Below are positions 30,706 to 41,045 of a DNA stretch of 64,000 bases, one piece after another. Under the pieces are notes generated by a model. It was not told where the DNA came from, ran no database searches, and saw only the letters and a list, made by a program, of their open reading frames with translations. A program made the translations under genes and the position numbers. Source of the DNA: Paenibacillus silvestris (GTDB lineage: Bacteria > Bacillota > Bacilli > Paenibacillales > NBRC-103111); the NCBI RefSeq assembly GCF_009882985.1, contig NZ_WTUZ01000014.1, forward strand, positions 224,056 to 288,055. The letters run 5' to 3'. How positions within the stretch are numbered: the first letter of the stretch is position 1; the number at the start of each line of letters is the position of its first letter.

Positions 30706-31887
30706 TTATTTATCGTTCAAGGCTACAACGCCTGGCAATGCTTTACCTTCCATGAACTCCAAGGAAGCTCCGCCGCCTGTGGACATGTGGTTCATTTGCT
30801 CAGCCAAGTGGAATTTCTCCGTTGCTGCAGCAGAATCTCCACCGCCGATTACTGTGTACCCTTCTGTTGTTGCACAAGCTTGTGCTACTGCACGTGTACC
30901 ATGGGAGAAAGGCTCAATTTCAAATACGCCCATCGGTCCGTTCCAAACAACCAATTTGGATTTCGCGATAACGTCTGCATAAAGTTCACGTGTTTTAGGT
31001 CCGATGTCAATGCCTTCCCAATCCGCAGGAATGCTGTCGATATCAACGATACGCGTGTTCGCATCTGCGCTGAATTTATCCGTAACAACGATATCTACTG
31101 GAAGCAGGAAGTTAACGCCTTTTTCTTTGGCTTTTGCAATAAAGCTAAGCGCCAAATCAAGTTTCGAATTGTCTAGAAGTGATTTGCCGATTTCATAGCC
31201 TTGTGCTTTCAAGAATGTATAGGACAGACCGCCGCCGATCAAGACGTTGTCTGCAATGTTCAGGAGGTTTTCAATGACAGCGATTTTGTCTTTCACTTTG
31301 GATCCGCCGACGATCGCTGTGAAAGGACGCTCTGGGTTGTTCAACGCTTTGCCAAGAACATCAAGCTCTTTCTCCATCAAAAGACCGGAAACAGCCGGGA
31401 TGTAAGCAGCGATGCCTGAAGTGGAAGCATGTGCACGGTGAGCAGCACCGAATGCATCATTCACGAACAGATCAGCTAGATCAGCGAAAGCTTTTGCCAA
31501 TTCAGGATCATTTTTCTCTTCGCCTTCGTTGAAACGAACGTTTTCAAGCAAGAGAACGTCGCCATTTTCAAGCGCATCCACTTGTGCTTTCACGATTTCA
31601 CCAACAGATTGATCCGCTTTGATCACGTTTTGACCAAGAAGCTCAGCCAATTTTGCAGCAACAGGTGTTAAACGTAGCTCTTCAACCACTTGTCCGTTTG
31701 GACGGCCAAAGTGCGCAGCAAGAATAACTTTAGCGCCTTTTTCTACCAAGAATTTAATCGTAGGGAGCGTTTCTCTGATTCGTGTATCGTCAGTGATTTG
31801 ACCATTCTCTACAGGTACGTTGAAATCAACGCGGACGAATACTCTTTTACCAGCTACTTCAACATCGCGAACACTTTTCTTACTCAT
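30706..31887 (-). CDS. pgk: Phosphoglycerate kinase
   Basis: A 393-residue PGK. The N-domain opens '[24 protein letters not shown]'; 'HFGRPNG' and 'LLENVRF' follow; the C-domain nucleotide site includes 'GGSKVKDKI' and '[12 protein letters not shown]'. It makes ATP from 1,3-bisphosphoglycerate. It lies 137 bases after gapA, with a long hairpin in the gap that may set the ratio of gapA to downstream messages. Confidence 0.98.
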   Translation of the reverse strand: MSKKSVRDVEVAGKRVFVRVDFNVPVENGQITDDTRIRETLPTIKFLVEKGAKVILAAHFGRPNGQVVEELRLTPVAAKLAELLGQNVIKADQSVGEIVKAQVDALENGDVLLLENVRFNEGEEKNDPELAKAFADLADLFVNDAFGAAHRAHASTSGIAAYIPAVSGLLMEKELDVLGKALNNPERPFTAIVGGSKVKDKIAVIENLLNIADNVLIGGGLSYTFLKAQGYEIGKSLLDNSKLDLALSFIAKAKEKGVNFLLPVDIVVTDKFSADANTRIVDIDSIPADWEGIDIGPKTRELYADVIAKSKLVVWNGPMGVFEIEPFSHGTRAVAQACATTEGYTVIGGGDSAAATEKFHLAEQMNHMSTGGGASLEFMEGKALPGVVALNDK

Positions 31888-31964
31888 AAGTTAAAGCCTC
31901 CTGAACGTGTATGGTTTACTTCCGTACTTCCTGCTACCGATCAACCTTATATAAGCAACAATCG

Positions 31965-32000
31965 CACATAAAGAGGAGAATCGCTTCTCCTCTTCATGTG
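31965..32000 (-). promoter_or_regulatory. Long hairpin in the gapA-pgk gap
   Basis: A stem of about 15 pairs with one A-C mismatch, CACAT-AAGAGGAGA against TCTCCTCTT-ATGTG, with a 6-base loop. The minus-strand sequence after it (CGATTGTTGC) has no U tract, so it is more likely an mRNA-stabilising or attenuating structure than a full terminator. It could protect the 3' end of the abundant gapA message. Confidence 0.6.
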
Positions 32001-32024
32001 GTTGTTAGTGTGTGTTATATGAAA

Positions 32025-33041
<1,017 letters not shown>

Positions 33042-33109
33042 CTAAGATTAAAAAAGATTTTATTTATTTCAAAACGCAGCTGGTACAAGCCCACGTTATG
33101 ATGTCTCAT

Positions 33110-34132
33110 TTACACATGTTTCATAATTTCAATTGCTGCCGCTTCATCCGTTACCAGCACATCTTCTTGCCCATGCCTTAGAACGGAAGCGATCGCTTCG
33201 CCCTTGCTTTTACCGCCTGCTACGCCAATCACGACTTCTGTCCGCTGCAGATCCTCGAGCCGAAGCCCGACTGTAGGCATCTTGTGCACGACATTTCCTT
33301 GGCGGTCAAAATAGTACCCGAATGCTTCCGCCAGAGCGCCATCGCTTTGCAAGCTCCGAGTTGTATCGGCATCTACCTTACGCCTTCGAGCCATGACCAT
33401 AGCATCTCCGATACCGTGAACTACGATGCGACAACTGCGAACAGCGTCAACAACTTCCTGAATCTGTGGATCTTGGATAAGGGTCTGGTACGCTTCCTCG
33501 CCTAAATGATCCGGCACATGAAGCAGTCTGTATTTCCCGCCTGTCTTCTTAGCCATAATAGATGCGATCGTATTTGCCTGCATATCCACGCTTTCGCCAA
33601 GTCCACCGCGAGCCGGTACGAACCAGTTGCCTTTCATGGAAGAGGAAATCGTCAGGTTATTCGCAATCTGCGCCATCGTAGAGCCGCCAGTTACCGCAAT
33701 AATGTCGCCTTTGGCTACATATTTGCGCAATGCCGCTGCCCCAGCGCGACCAAGCTCCTTCTTCGTAAAGACCGAAGTGTCCGTGTCGCCAGGAACTACA
33801 ATGACTTGCGAGAGACCGTACGCTTTCGCGATGCTTTCTTCCAAATCCGTCAATCCAAAAGCGATCTTGATGATCGGCAGCATATCTTCGAGCAGTTGAC
33901 GACCGGACTCACTGATCTTCATTCCCGAAGCATCCGATTCCAAAAGCCCCTGCTCCTTAAGGAAGTCAACTTCTCCGCGGAGCACCCGCTCCGTCATATC
34001 GAGCGAAGAAGCTAGCGTTCTGCGTCCGACAACACCAGAGACTAAGATATGATGCAGAATCGAGTAACGCTTCTTCATGATGTCCATGAGATCCGGCAAG
34101 AGCTTTTTCTGAATGTCTAGAATTTCTCTCAT
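33110..34132 (-). CDS. cggR: Central glycolytic genes regulator CggR
   Basis: A 340-residue SorC/DeoR-family repressor. The N-terminal winged helix-turn-helix is in 'RYSILHHILVSGVVGRRTLASSLDMTERVLRGEVDFLKEQGLL'-type sequence (about 20-65). The sugar-binding effector domain from about residue 90 includes 'VVPGDTDTSVFTKKELGRAGA' and 'ITGGSTMAQIANNL'-like motifs. CggR represses the gapA operon and is released by fructose-1,6-bisphosphate. It is the first gene of the operon, behind a promoter and an operator that fits the known CggR site, so it represses itself too. The ribosome site is weak: AGGAG is 16 bases away from the ATG. Confidence 0.95.
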   Translation of the reverse strand: MREILDIQKKLLPDLMDIMKKRYSILHHILVSGVVGRRTLASSLDMTERVLRGEVDFLKEQGLLESDASGMKISESGRQLLEDMLPIIKIAFGLTDLEESIAKAYGLSQVIVVPGDTDTSVFTKKELGRAGAAALRKYVAKGDIIAVTGGSTMAQIANNLTISSSMKGNWFVPARGGLGESVDMQANTIASIMAKKTGGKYRLLHVPDHLGEEAYQTLIQDPQIQEVVDAVRSCRIVVHGIGDAMVMARRRKVDADTTRSLQSDGALAEAFGYYFDRQGNVVHKMPTVGLRLEDLQRTEVVIGVAGGKSKGEAIASVLRHGQEDVLVTDEAAAIEIMKHV

Positions 34133-34165
34133 ATAACGACGTTCGACGCTCCTGATCCAGTGATG

Positions 34166-34201
34166 GACGTTTTATGTCCCGGGTATGCGTTTTGCGTCCC
34201 A
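34166..34201 (-). promoter_or_regulatory. CggR operator
   Basis: On the minus strand two direct half-sites: TGGGAC-6 bases-CGCA, then 4 bases, then CGGGAC-6 bases-CGTC. This is the spacing of the B. subtilis CggR operator. It lies between the promoter and the cggR start codon. Confidence 0.8.
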
Positions 34202-34232
34202 CCCGGGCGAAAAAAAATCGCCTTACACGCTT

Positions 34233-34261
34233 ATTATAACCAATATCCCTTTAACATTCAA
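34233..34261 (-). promoter_or_regulatory. Sigma-A promoter of the cggR-gapA operon
   Basis: TTGAAT (34256-34261), a 17-base spacer and a perfect TATAAT (34233-34238). The start would be about 25-30 bases before the CggR operator. Confidence 0.8.
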
Positions 34262-34365
34262 CAATTGTTCAAACAATTTCAACAAAATGTGCTGTAAGGG
34301 CTTACGGTATTGCTTTTTATCCAGAGGTGACATATAATAACCCTTGCTTCGCTTTTTTGAAACAT

Positions 34366-34437
34366 GCGCCCGTGGTCCAATGGATATGACGTAGGCCTCC
34401 GAAGCCTGAGATAAAGGTTCGATTCCTTTCGGGCGCG
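34366..34437 (+). tRNA. tRNA-Arg (CCG)
   Basis: A 72-base cloverleaf. Acceptor GCGCCCG/CGGGCGC, anticodon loop CTCCGAA giving anticodon CCG, T arm with GGTTCGATTCC. The discriminator is G. CCA is not encoded. It stands alone between the divergent cggR operon and clpP and has its own terminator. Confidence 0.95.
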
Positions 34438-34472
34438 TAAACAACGTGAATAACAGAGAAATATCAGAGAAA

Positions 34473-34497
34473 TCAGTCAGCCGACTGATTTTTTTTA
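34473..34497 (+). terminator. Terminator after tRNA-Arg
   Basis: ATCAGTC-AGCC-GACTGAT stem followed by eight T residues. Confidence 0.85.
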
Positions 34498-34504
34498 ATG
34501 TTAG

Positions 34505-34522
34505 TTTGACCTTCCTTGACCT
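34505..34522 (-). promoter_or_regulatory. CtsR operator upstream of clpP
   Basis: On the minus strand AGGTCAAG-GA-AGGTCAAA, two heptads close to the consensus RGTCAAA-NAN-RGTCAAA. It overlaps the -35 of the clpP promoter, so CtsR would block RNA polymerase under non-stress conditions. Confidence 0.75.
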
Positions 34523-34544
34523 TCGAAGGTTTTTTCGTTATCAT
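34516..34544 (+). promoter_or_regulatory. Sigma-A promoter of clpP
   Basis: TTGACC (34516-34521), 17-base spacer, TATCAT (34539-34544). The leader to clpP is about 110 bases. Confidence 0.7.
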
Positions 34545-34662
34545 ACTTGTAGATACTGTAAATAGTATGTACACGGGAGATCAATTTCATAACTCATAGC
34601 ATGACATTGGCCCCAGGCATCAATCTTTTCAACCATCTACCCACCCCAAGGAGGTCATTCTC

Positions 34663-35244
34663 ATGAGTTTTATCCCTATGGTCGTCGAACAGGACGCACG
34701 CGGTGAAAGAGGATATGACATCTACTCTCGCTTGCTGAAAGACCGCATTATTTTCTTAGGCACGGGTGTCAACGATGTTGTGGCAAACTCCATCATTGCT
34801 CAGTTACTTTTCTTGGCCGCACAAGATCCTGATAAAGATATCTCGCTATACATTAACAGCCCTGGCGGTTCCATCACAGCCGGTATGGCGATCTTCGACA
34901 CGATGCAGTTCATCAAGCCGGATGTCTCCACGATCTGCGTAGGTATGGCTGCTTCGATGGGCGCTTTCCTTCTAACAGCTGGCGCCAAAGGCAAGCGTTA
35001 CGCGCTTCCGAACAGTGAAGTCATGATTCACCAACCGCTTGGCGGCGCTGAAGGTCAAGCCTCCGACATCGAAATTCGCGCGAAGCGTATTTTGAAAATG
35101 AGAGATAACCTGAACAAAATCCTTGCAGAGCGCACAGGACAAACGTTCGAGCGCATCGAAAAAGATACAGACCGCGACAACTTCATGAGCGCTGCAGAAG
35201 CAGCCGAGTACGGACTCATCGATAAAGTGATCGAGCGCGTCTAA
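34663..35244 (+). CDS. clpP: ATP-dependent Clp protease proteolytic subunit
   Basis: A 193-residue ClpP serine peptidase. The catalytic Ser lies in '[15 protein letters not shown]', His in '[11 protein letters not shown]', and Asp in '[13 protein letters not shown]'. '[16 protein letters not shown]' forms the substrate-binding strand. It forms a 14-subunit chamber that works with ClpX, ClpC or ClpE and degrades, among others, tmRNA-tagged proteins. AAGGAGG precedes the ATG. A CtsR box indicates heat-shock control. It is monocistronic with a terminator downstream. Confidence 0.98.
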   Translation: MSFIPMVVEQDARGERGYDIYSRLLKDRIIFLGTGVNDVVANSIIAQLLFLAAQDPDKDISLYINSPGGSITAGMAIFDTMQFIKPDVSTICVGMAASMGAFLLTAGAKGKRYALPNSEVMIHQPLGGAEGQASDIEIRAKRILKMRDNLNKILAERTGQTFERIEKDTDRDNFMSAAEAAEYGLIDKVIERV

Positions 35245-35256
35245 TACAACAAAAAT

Positions 35257-35305
35257 ACCAGCTTGCATATCTGCTCTTCTGAGCGGCCGTGCGGCTGGTT
35301 TTTTA
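35257..35305 (+). terminator. Terminator of clpP
   Basis: ACCAGC and GCTGGT close a branched stem with two inner hairpins, followed by TTTTTTATT. Confidence 0.7.
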
Positions 35306-35389
35306 TTGTTTGGCTGGTTCATCCTTCATCTTCATCCTTCATCCTTCCTCATCCTAGGCCTTGCCCCCTTCTTCCTATCCTGCACCCCC

Positions 35390-35573
35390 TAACGGACATG
35401 ACAGCCTCTATTTATCACTTTTAGCCTCCAAATCTGATTTATCGGACTCCAGAGCCGTTACTTGCCACAAATAGCTCTATTAACGGATAAAACCTGTTAA
35501 ATAACGTCCCTACAGTCCGATAGCTCTTCAGTTTCAAGCAAATAGCAATGAATAACAGCTCGCGTGTCCGTTA
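35390..35573. repeat. 184-bp noncoding element with 9-bp inverted ends
   Basis: It starts TAACGGACA (35390-35398) and ends TGTCCGTTA (35565-35573). Internal words such as TATCGGACTCCAGAGCCGTTA-like pieces and AACGTCCCTACAGTCCGATAG-like pieces echo the ends. It is noncoding and sits between convergent genes. Same type as 7926-8106 and 14901-15011. Confidence 0.6.
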
Positions 35574-35631
35574 CACTACGAAATCTTCTGCCGCGCACCT
35601 CATTTGACTTCCTGCCGCACCTGCAGCAAAC

Positions 35632-35655
35632 AAAAAAGAGCCCCAGAGGCTCCTC
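35632..35655 (-). terminator. Terminator of the stalk-domain protein gene
   Basis: On the minus strand GAGCC and GGCTC pair around TCTGG, followed by TTTTTTG. It lies about 60 bases after the stop codon. Confidence 0.7.
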
Positions 35656-35715
35656 TCCGCCGAAAATCTTCCGATTCTCCAAGCGATAAGGGTCTCCAAG
35701 GCTCTTAATCATCAA

Positions 35716-37485
35716 TTACTTCTTATCATCCAGTGGATAGAAGATAAGGTCAATCGGGAACGCTGAGCCAGCCGGAGGCGTGAACTCGATATCCAGCGCG
35801 TCTTCCGTACCTGTGGTACGAGCCAGCACTTCCATGCCGTCAAACGCTGTAATTACACCGGAATACGGAACTGGAATGATCTCACCGTTAATTTTGAACG
35901 GCCCTTTGAACACGCCGCCTCTAGCCATAATCATAACAGCCATTTTGCGCGGCTTATCCGTATGGATTTTATAAACCACACCATAGTTTCCGCCATTCTC
36001 TACGTTCTGCTTGCGCATCACGTCATAACCTTTGACGAATGGATCGGTCTTGTTATCGCCTATCGTCAGCACAGATGTTTTGGCAAAGTTCGCCGCATCA
36101 ATGTCCCACTTGATCTCCGATACCGGGAATGTTCCCCTCACATGACCATTGAAGGCCAACAAAGGAAGTTCTTTCACTGTATTAGACGTTAACTTTTGAT
36201 CCGTAACCGCGAAAGACATTTGCAACTCGCCATCTGTTTCCACATCATAGAATAAATTCACGCCTTGCCCTGGATAAAAGTCTGGAAGCTTCGCGTACAC
36301 GTAAGTCTCGTGTGGAGCAACCGTCATTTGATCTGTATACACATTGTTCAATAGGAAGTCTACAGAAGCTTCACTGCCGATCAAATTAGCGTAAACGGAA
36401 GGGTAGACCTCACCTTTATTCGTCGTCTTGATTGTTACCGGTTTATCTGTATTATTCGTGGCGAAGATCGCCATCGTCATTTTTTGCTGTGTCCCATTGA
36501 TATGGTCGGCATATAATCGCGCTTTGCCGTTGATTTTATCCTGATACAGAATCCCTTTTTCCGTAAACTCTTCAGGACTATCGCTCACCAGCAGCGTGCG
36601 GCCAGGAACCTCTGTTACTTTCCTTGGAAGCAGCGGAAGATCATTAAAATGAGACCAGATTGTTCCCCAATCCGATTTAATGAAACTGCCCACTGGTGTC
36701 ATATAGATGGGGTATTCAACTTCACTCAAATAAGATTCATTCACAACTGTTACATAGCTTTTAAATAGCTTACTTTCGTGTCCATGGCCATCTTTCACAG
36801 TTAAAGTGACCGGATATTTACCTGGTTTAAAGAACGCTTCTTGTTTGCCAACCCAATCAAAGGACGCAATCCCTTCTGCATCCGGATCGTAGCTCAAGTC
36901 CAGATACTTCACAGGCTCTCCAAGACGGTACGTAGGCTTCGCAGTTGCAAACTTGGCTACGGGTCTAGAATTGCTGTCTTGATCAATGTAGATGCCCTCA
37001 GGCGTCTTAAAGTGGACAATCTCTACACGGCGCAGTTCATTGTTGTACGTATACTTCGCGCCCATGTAATCGGCAAGCCATGTCAGTTTAACCAGAAGCT
37101 TACCATTCACAATCGCAGCAACCGAATTAAAAGGCGTGTCTGTGCCATTTGTTGTAACTGTTTTGTGGTCGGCGTCCAGCACGATATTGTAGCCCGGAGG
37201 TGTCATTTGAATCGTCCGGGAATCATTATTCCACTCTACCTTGAACCCCATGGTGTCGCCCAAGAATTTGGCCGGAACGTACGTGCTTCCGTTAATTATA
37301 GTAGATGGTGCATCCAAATGAACCTGTTCCTCGTTCACGAATGCTTCTGCCTTATCGATATAAAGTAAAATAAAGGACGAACTCGCCGATACGGCATGCG
37401 CTGCAGGTGCAGATATCGCACTAGCTAGAAACACGACCAAAGCGAGCATAACTGTAATCTCTTTCTTTAAAGCATTCCATTTCAT
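35716..37485 (-). CDS. Secreted stalk-domain (copper amine oxidase N-terminal-like) protein
   Basis: A 589-residue exported protein. The signal peptide (about 1-33) ends near 'APAAHAVSA'. Residues about 40-150 form a copper-amine-oxidase N-terminal-like stalk domain ('IDKAEAFVNEEQVHLDAPSTIINGSTYVPAKFLGD', 'VEWNNDSRTIQMT'), a common surface module of Paenibacillus and relatives, not an amine oxidase. A PKD-like beta-sandwich follows ('FKPGKYPVTLTVKDGHGHESK'). The remaining 350 residues are beta-rich and unrecognised. It probably binds cell wall or extracellular polymer. The ATG at 37485 has AAGGAG 11 bases upstream. Confidence 0.82.
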   Translation of the reverse strand: MKWNALKKEITVMLALVVFLASAISAPAAHAVSASSSFILLYIDKAEAFVNEEQVHLDAPSTIINGSTYVPAKFLGDTMGFKVEWNNDSRTIQMTPPGYNIVLDADHKTVTTNGTDTPFNSVAAIVNGKLLVKLTWLADYMGAKYTYNNELRRVEIVHFKTPEGIYIDQDSNSRPVAKFATAKPTYRLGEPVKYLDLSYDPDAEGIASFDWVGKQEAFFKPGKYPVTLTVKDGHGHESKLFKSYVTVVNESYLSEVEYPIYMTPVGSFIKSDWGTIWSHFNDLPLLPRKVTEVPGRTLLVSDSPEEFTEKGILYQDKINGKARLYADHINGTQQKMTMAIFATNNTDKPVTIKTTNKGEVYPSVYANLIGSEASVDFLLNNVYTDQMTVAPHETYVYAKLPDFYPGQGVNLFYDVETDGELQMSFAVTDQKLTSNTVKELPLLAFNGHVRGTFPVSEIKWDIDAANFAKTSVLTIGDNKTDPFVKGYDVMRKQNVENGGNYGVVYKIHTDKPRKMAVMIMARGGVFKGPFKINGEIIPVPYSGVITAFDGMEVLARTTGTEDALDIEFTPPAGSAFPIDLIFYPLDDKK

Positions 37486-37667
37486 TCTCTCTATAACTCC
37501 TTTTGCCTTAGTTTGTGAGGTATGCGAGATAGAGGGCAAAGCAAATAGCCCTTTCCTTCATTGACCACGTTCATTAGACGCCGCCAAGAGAAAAAGGTTG
37601 CTAATTCTTCTAAATGTTAACAAGATGGACACTTCTTAACCGTGACTACCGGAGCAGCGGTTAATTG

Positions 37668-37698
37668 CAAAAAAGCCTCCTCGAAAGGAAGCTTTTGA
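37668..37698 (-). terminator. Terminator after the HPr-like gene
   Basis: On the minus strand AAAAGC-TTCC pairs with GGA-GGCTTTT (one bulge) around a TTCGA loop, followed by TTTTTTG. Confidence 0.75.
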
Positions 37699-37702
37699 AG
37701 GA

Positions 37703-37972
37703 TTATTGGTTTTCCAATTCTTCCTTGCTAACTAACGTGACTAAAGCGTTTACAGCCTGCTCTGCATCCGAACCTTCTGCACTTATGAAGACTTCGGTCC
37801 CTGTGCTGATCGCGAGACTCATAATTCCCATGATGCTCTTGGCATTCACTTTCTTCTCATCTTTCTCAACAAAAATCTCAGATGAAAACTTATTCGCCTC
37901 TTGAACAAACAATGCCGCAGGTCTGGCATGAAGTCCTGTTCTCAACTTCACAACGACTGGACGTCTGGACAT
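37703..37972 (-). CDS. HPr family phosphocarrier protein in the crh position
   Basis: An 89-residue HPr-fold protein. It has the PTS active site 'TGLHARPAA' with His15, and the regulatory site 'NAKSIMG' with Ser46, the target of HPr kinase. The gene lies just downstream of whiA, exactly where Bacillus subtilis has crh, whose product lacks His15. So this copy sits in the crh locus but could both carry PTS phosphate and, as HPr(Ser-P), act as corepressor of CcpA. Whether the genome has a separate ptsH next to ptsI cannot be seen here. Confidence 0.9.
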   Translation of the reverse strand: MSRRPVVVKLRTGLHARPAALFVQEANKFSSEIFVEKDEKKVNAKSIMGIMSLAISTGTEVFISAEGSDAEQAVNALVTLVSKEELENQ

Positions 37973-38120
37973 GGAACTAATTCCCCCTAGTGTGGCGCTT
38001 ATATGAATTACTACTGATAACAGTGCTATTCCTTATGTTATAACATTATACCATTTTTCCCTCAAGTACACTAGAAAAAATGAGAAAAACTTATTTACAT
38101 CGTGTTCAATCCCATAAAAG

Positions 38121-39053
38121 CTAGGAATTTCGCTGTTTTTCAGCCAATTCGTCTATTTTTCGCAGACGATGATTGACACCGGATTTACTGACGCTGCCCT
38201 TGAGCATATCGCCAACTTCCTTGAGATTCAGATCAGGATGCTGAAGTCTAATTTCGGCAACCTCTCTGAGCTTCTCAGGCAAACTGTCAAGTCCAATCTC
38301 TCTTTGCAAAAGACGAATGTTCTCGATCTGTCTTACCGCAGCTCCGATCGTCTTGTTCAGGTTCGCTGTTTCGCAATTGACAATCCGATTCACCGAGTTC
38401 CGCATATCCTTCATGATCCGGACGTCCTCAAAGCGCAGTAGCGCTTGATGAGCCCCAATAATGCTAAGAAACTCAATGATCTTCTCACCTTCTTTGATGT
38501 ACAGCACGAACCCTTTCTTACGCTCGATAAAGCGGGCATTCAAATCGAATTTGTTAGCGAGATTCGCCAGCGCCTTACAATGCTCTTCATAAATCGAGGC
38601 AATTTCAAGATGATAAGAGGATCCCTCGGGATTATTCACCGAGCCGCCAGCCATGAAAGCTCCGCGGAGATAAGCACGTTTGCAGCAGTTGCCTTTAATA
38701 ATCTCTTTGTTGATTCCTGTCGTAAAGATAAACCCTTCAGAAACGATTTTCAGATCACTGAGCAGCTCTTGCACTTGACCAGGTACTCTAACAATATATA
38801 CATTATTCTTCTTCAAACGCATTTTCTTGCGCACGAGCAGTTCTGTGTGCAGTTTGTACGTCTTCTTGATGAGCGAGTATATACGTCTGGCGATAGCAGC
38901 GTTTTCGGTGGAAACATCGAGAACAACGCGTTGGTTCGTTAACTGAACCGATCCATTCATGCGAATCAAAGCAGATAGCTCCGCTTTTTCACAACACGCT
39001 TCCGCTTCGGTTATTAAGGTCAATTCTTTTTTGGTTGTTGCCGCAAAGGACAT
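38121..39053 (-). CDS. whiA: Sporulation/cell-division regulator WhiA
   Basis: A 310-residue WhiA. The N-terminal two-thirds is a degenerate LAGLIDADG homing-endonuclease-like fold ('[29 protein letters not shown]') and the C-terminus a helix-turn-helix ('[38 protein letters not shown]'-type). It has no nuclease activity in studied cases. In Bacillota it affects division and chromosome segregation. The family usually opens 'MSFAA-TKKELT', which favours the ATG at 39053. A GTG at 39062 overlapping the yvcK stop (GTGA) is in frame and also possible. Confidence 0.95.
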   Translation of the reverse strand: MSFAATTKKELTLITEAEACCEKAELSALIRMNGSVQLTNQRVVLDVSTENAAIARRIYSLIKKTYKLHTELLVRKKMRLKKNNVYIVRVPGQVQELLSDLKIVSEGFIFTTGINKEIIKGNCCKRAYLRGAFMAGGSVNNPEGSSYHLEIASIYEEHCKALANLANKFDLNARFIERKKGFVLYIKEGEKIIEFLSIIGAHQALLRFEDVRIMKDMRNSVNRIVNCETANLNKTIGAAVRQIENIRLLQREIGLDSLPEKLREVAEIRLQHPDLNLKEVGDMLKGSVSKSGVNHRLRKIDELAEKQRNS

Positions 39054-39058
39054 GAGAC

Positions 39059-40042
39059 TCACTTCTTCCTTGACATCCAGCTTTCGACAAGCTGATAAAT
39101 ATGGTCACTCAATTTCTCAGCGTCATGACGAAGGTATGTGCGGAACAGCACAAGTCGGTCAGCAATGACCTGATACCCTCTTTTCGTGACTTCGTCCAAA
39201 TCCAAGTGAACCGCTTTCGAACCTTTTTCGGCATATCTCGCCTGAACTTGCGGTGGAATTTCGCCATTGTTTACGATGACATAATCAAATAGGTGCTGCT
39301 TGAGATGATCATACACCGCATCAAGGTGATCACTGACCGAGTAGTCGTCGGTTTCCCCAGGCTGCGTCATCACATTGCAAATGAACATTTTGACGGCATT
39401 CGATTTCGCAATCTCCTCGGCAATACCGGGAACAAGCAGATTAGGCAGCAAGCTGGTGTATAAACTGCCTGGACCGCATAGAATCGCATCCGCATCGCGA
39501 ATAGCAAGAATTGCGTCCGCAAGCGGCGTCACGTTAGCCGGTTCAATGAACACGCGCTTAATGCGTCCTTGCGCTTTTGGAATTTTGGATTCCCCTATGA
39601 CTAAAGTACCATCTTCCATGATCGCTTTCAACACGATAGCTTGGTTGGAAGCTGGAATAACCCGTCCCCGAACCGCGAATACTCGGTTCATCTCTTGCAC
39701 GGCCGTTACGAAATCACCGGTTATGTCAGTGAGAGCCGCTAATATTAGATTTCCCAGACTGTGTCCAGCTAAACCTGTGCCCACCTGAAATCGATACTGC
39801 AGCATTAAAGACAGCAGTGGTTCGACATCAGCAAGCGAGGTCAATACATTTCGAATATCACCCGGAGGGGGCATCTGCATCTCATTTCGGAGAATACCAG
39901 AGCTTCCTCCATCGTCGGCTACCGTTACGATAGCTGTAATATCAACTGGCTTTTCCTTCAAACCTCTAAGCATTACTGAAAGCCCTGTGCCGCCGCCGAT
40001 TACGACTATTCTAGGAGTGCGCTGTGATTTTTCATGTTTCAT
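39059..40042 (-). CDS. yvcK: Gluconeogenesis/cell-wall factor YvcK (GlmR), CofD-like
   Basis: A 327-residue protein of the CofD/YvcK family: '[16 protein letters not shown]' at the N-terminus, '[17 protein letters not shown]', '[10 protein letters not shown]' and '[12 protein letters not shown]'. In Bacillus it binds UDP-GlcNAc and directs carbon to cell-wall precursors by stimulating GlmS; it is needed on gluconeogenic carbon sources. Its end overlaps or abuts whiA, and rapZ lies 31 bases upstream, forming the conserved rapZ-yvcK-whiA-HPr unit. Confidence 0.95.
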   Translation of the reverse strand: MKHEKSQRTPRIVVIGGGTGLSVMLRGLKEKPVDITAIVTVADDGGSSGILRNEMQMPPPGDIRNVLTSLADVEPLLSLMLQYRFQVGTGLAGHSLGNLILAALTDITGDFVTAVQEMNRVFAVRGRVIPASNQAIVLKAIMEDGTLVIGESKIPKAQGRIKRVFIEPANVTPLADAILAIRDADAILCGPGSLYTSLLPNLLVPGIAEEIAKSNAVKMFICNVMTQPGETDDYSVSDHLDAVYDHLKQHLFDYVIVNNGEIPPQVQARYAEKGSKAVHLDLDEVTKRGYQVIADRLVLFRTYLRHDAEKLSDHIYQLVESWMSRKK

Positions 40043-40073
40043 CCTTCATTCACCCTCTTAATCGTTAGGACGC

Positions 40074-40961
40074 TTATACCCGGTCCCGCTCGGCATCTCG
40101 ATGACTCAAACGCACAGCTTCCGTTTCACTGTTCCCCAGAACTTTACCCAGGTATTCGGTAATCGCTACGGAACGATGTTTCCCTCCTGTACAGCCTATC
40201 CCTACTACGACTTGGCTTTTGCCTTCCTTCTTGTACTGAGGCATTAAGAAGTTCAGCATATCAAGCAGCTTCGTAAGGAACTCTTGCGTCTCGGTCCATT
40301 TCATCACGTAGTCGTACACATCGGGGTCTTGACCTGTCTGCGGGCGAAGCTGTTCCACATAGTGGGGATTCGGCAAGAAGCGAACATCGAAGATTAAATC
40401 AGCATCAATTGGTACACCATACTTAAATCCGAAAGAGATTACATTTATAGATATGCGATTGGTTTCCAAATTGGTAAACCGGGAAATAATTCTTTCTTTG
40501 AGCTGCACCGGCTTAAGCGTACTAGTGTCAATAACTTGAGTAGCAAGACCTTTTAGTTCCTCTAATAGCTTGCGTTCAAGCCCAATGCCTTCAAGTGGAG
40601 CACCTTCAGGAGCAAGTGGATGGCGACGCCGGCTTTCTTTGTAACGTTGAACAAGTGTCGCATCGGTAGCATCTAAGAAAAGAATTTCATAACTTAACGT
40701 GTAATTCTCGTGGATATATCGTAGCGACTCCTGAAGTGCAGTGAAAAATTCACGCCCCCGCAAATCAATCACCAGTGCGACTTTGCCGATTTTCCCCATC
40801 GACTGTACGATCAACTCAGCGAATTTAGGAATAAGGACAGGCGGTAAATTATCGACGCAGAAAAATCCTAGATCTTCGAGACTCTGCACCGCAATTGTCT
40901 TTCCAGCACCCGACATTCCTGTAATAATGACCAGTTTCGCTAAAGGGTGGTTCTCTTCCAT
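40074..40961 (-). CDS. rapZ: RNase adapter / nucleotide-binding protein RapZ (YvcJ)
   Basis: A 295-residue RapZ-type P-loop protein. Walker A is 'GMSGAGKT', followed by '[14 protein letters not shown]', 'DLRGREFF', and C-terminal '[14 protein letters not shown]'. In enteric bacteria RapZ controls GlmS through small RNAs; in Bacillus YvcJ hydrolyses GTP and affects competence. I chose ATG 40961 because AAGGAAGG lies about 8 bases upstream; a GTG at 40970 is in frame but too close to that site. Confidence 0.95.
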   Translation of the reverse strand: MEENHPLAKLVIITGMSGAGKTIAVQSLEDLGFFCVDNLPPVLIPKFAELIVQSMGKIGKVALVIDLRGREFFTALQESLRYIHENYTLSYEILFLDATDATLVQRYKESRRRHPLAPEGAPLEGIGLERKLLEELKGLATQVIDTSTLKPVQLKERIISRFTNLETNRISINVISFGFKYGVPIDADLIFDVRFLPNPHYVEQLRPQTGQDPDVYDYVMKWTETQEFLTKLLDMLNFLMPQYKKEGKSQVVVGIGCTGGKHRSVAITEYLGKVLGNSETEAVRLSHRDAERDRV

Positions 40962-41045
40962 GAATGACACCTTCCTTTGGAGTGCTTTCGCAGGCTGAAG
41001 TCCCCGCCATCAGCCATACGAACCTGATCTTGTCAATCTAGCATT

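Noticed and set aside
35497..35715. 72-codon frame downstream of the stalk-domain gene
   Set aside because: It overlaps the terminator and the inverted-end element and has no ribosome site.
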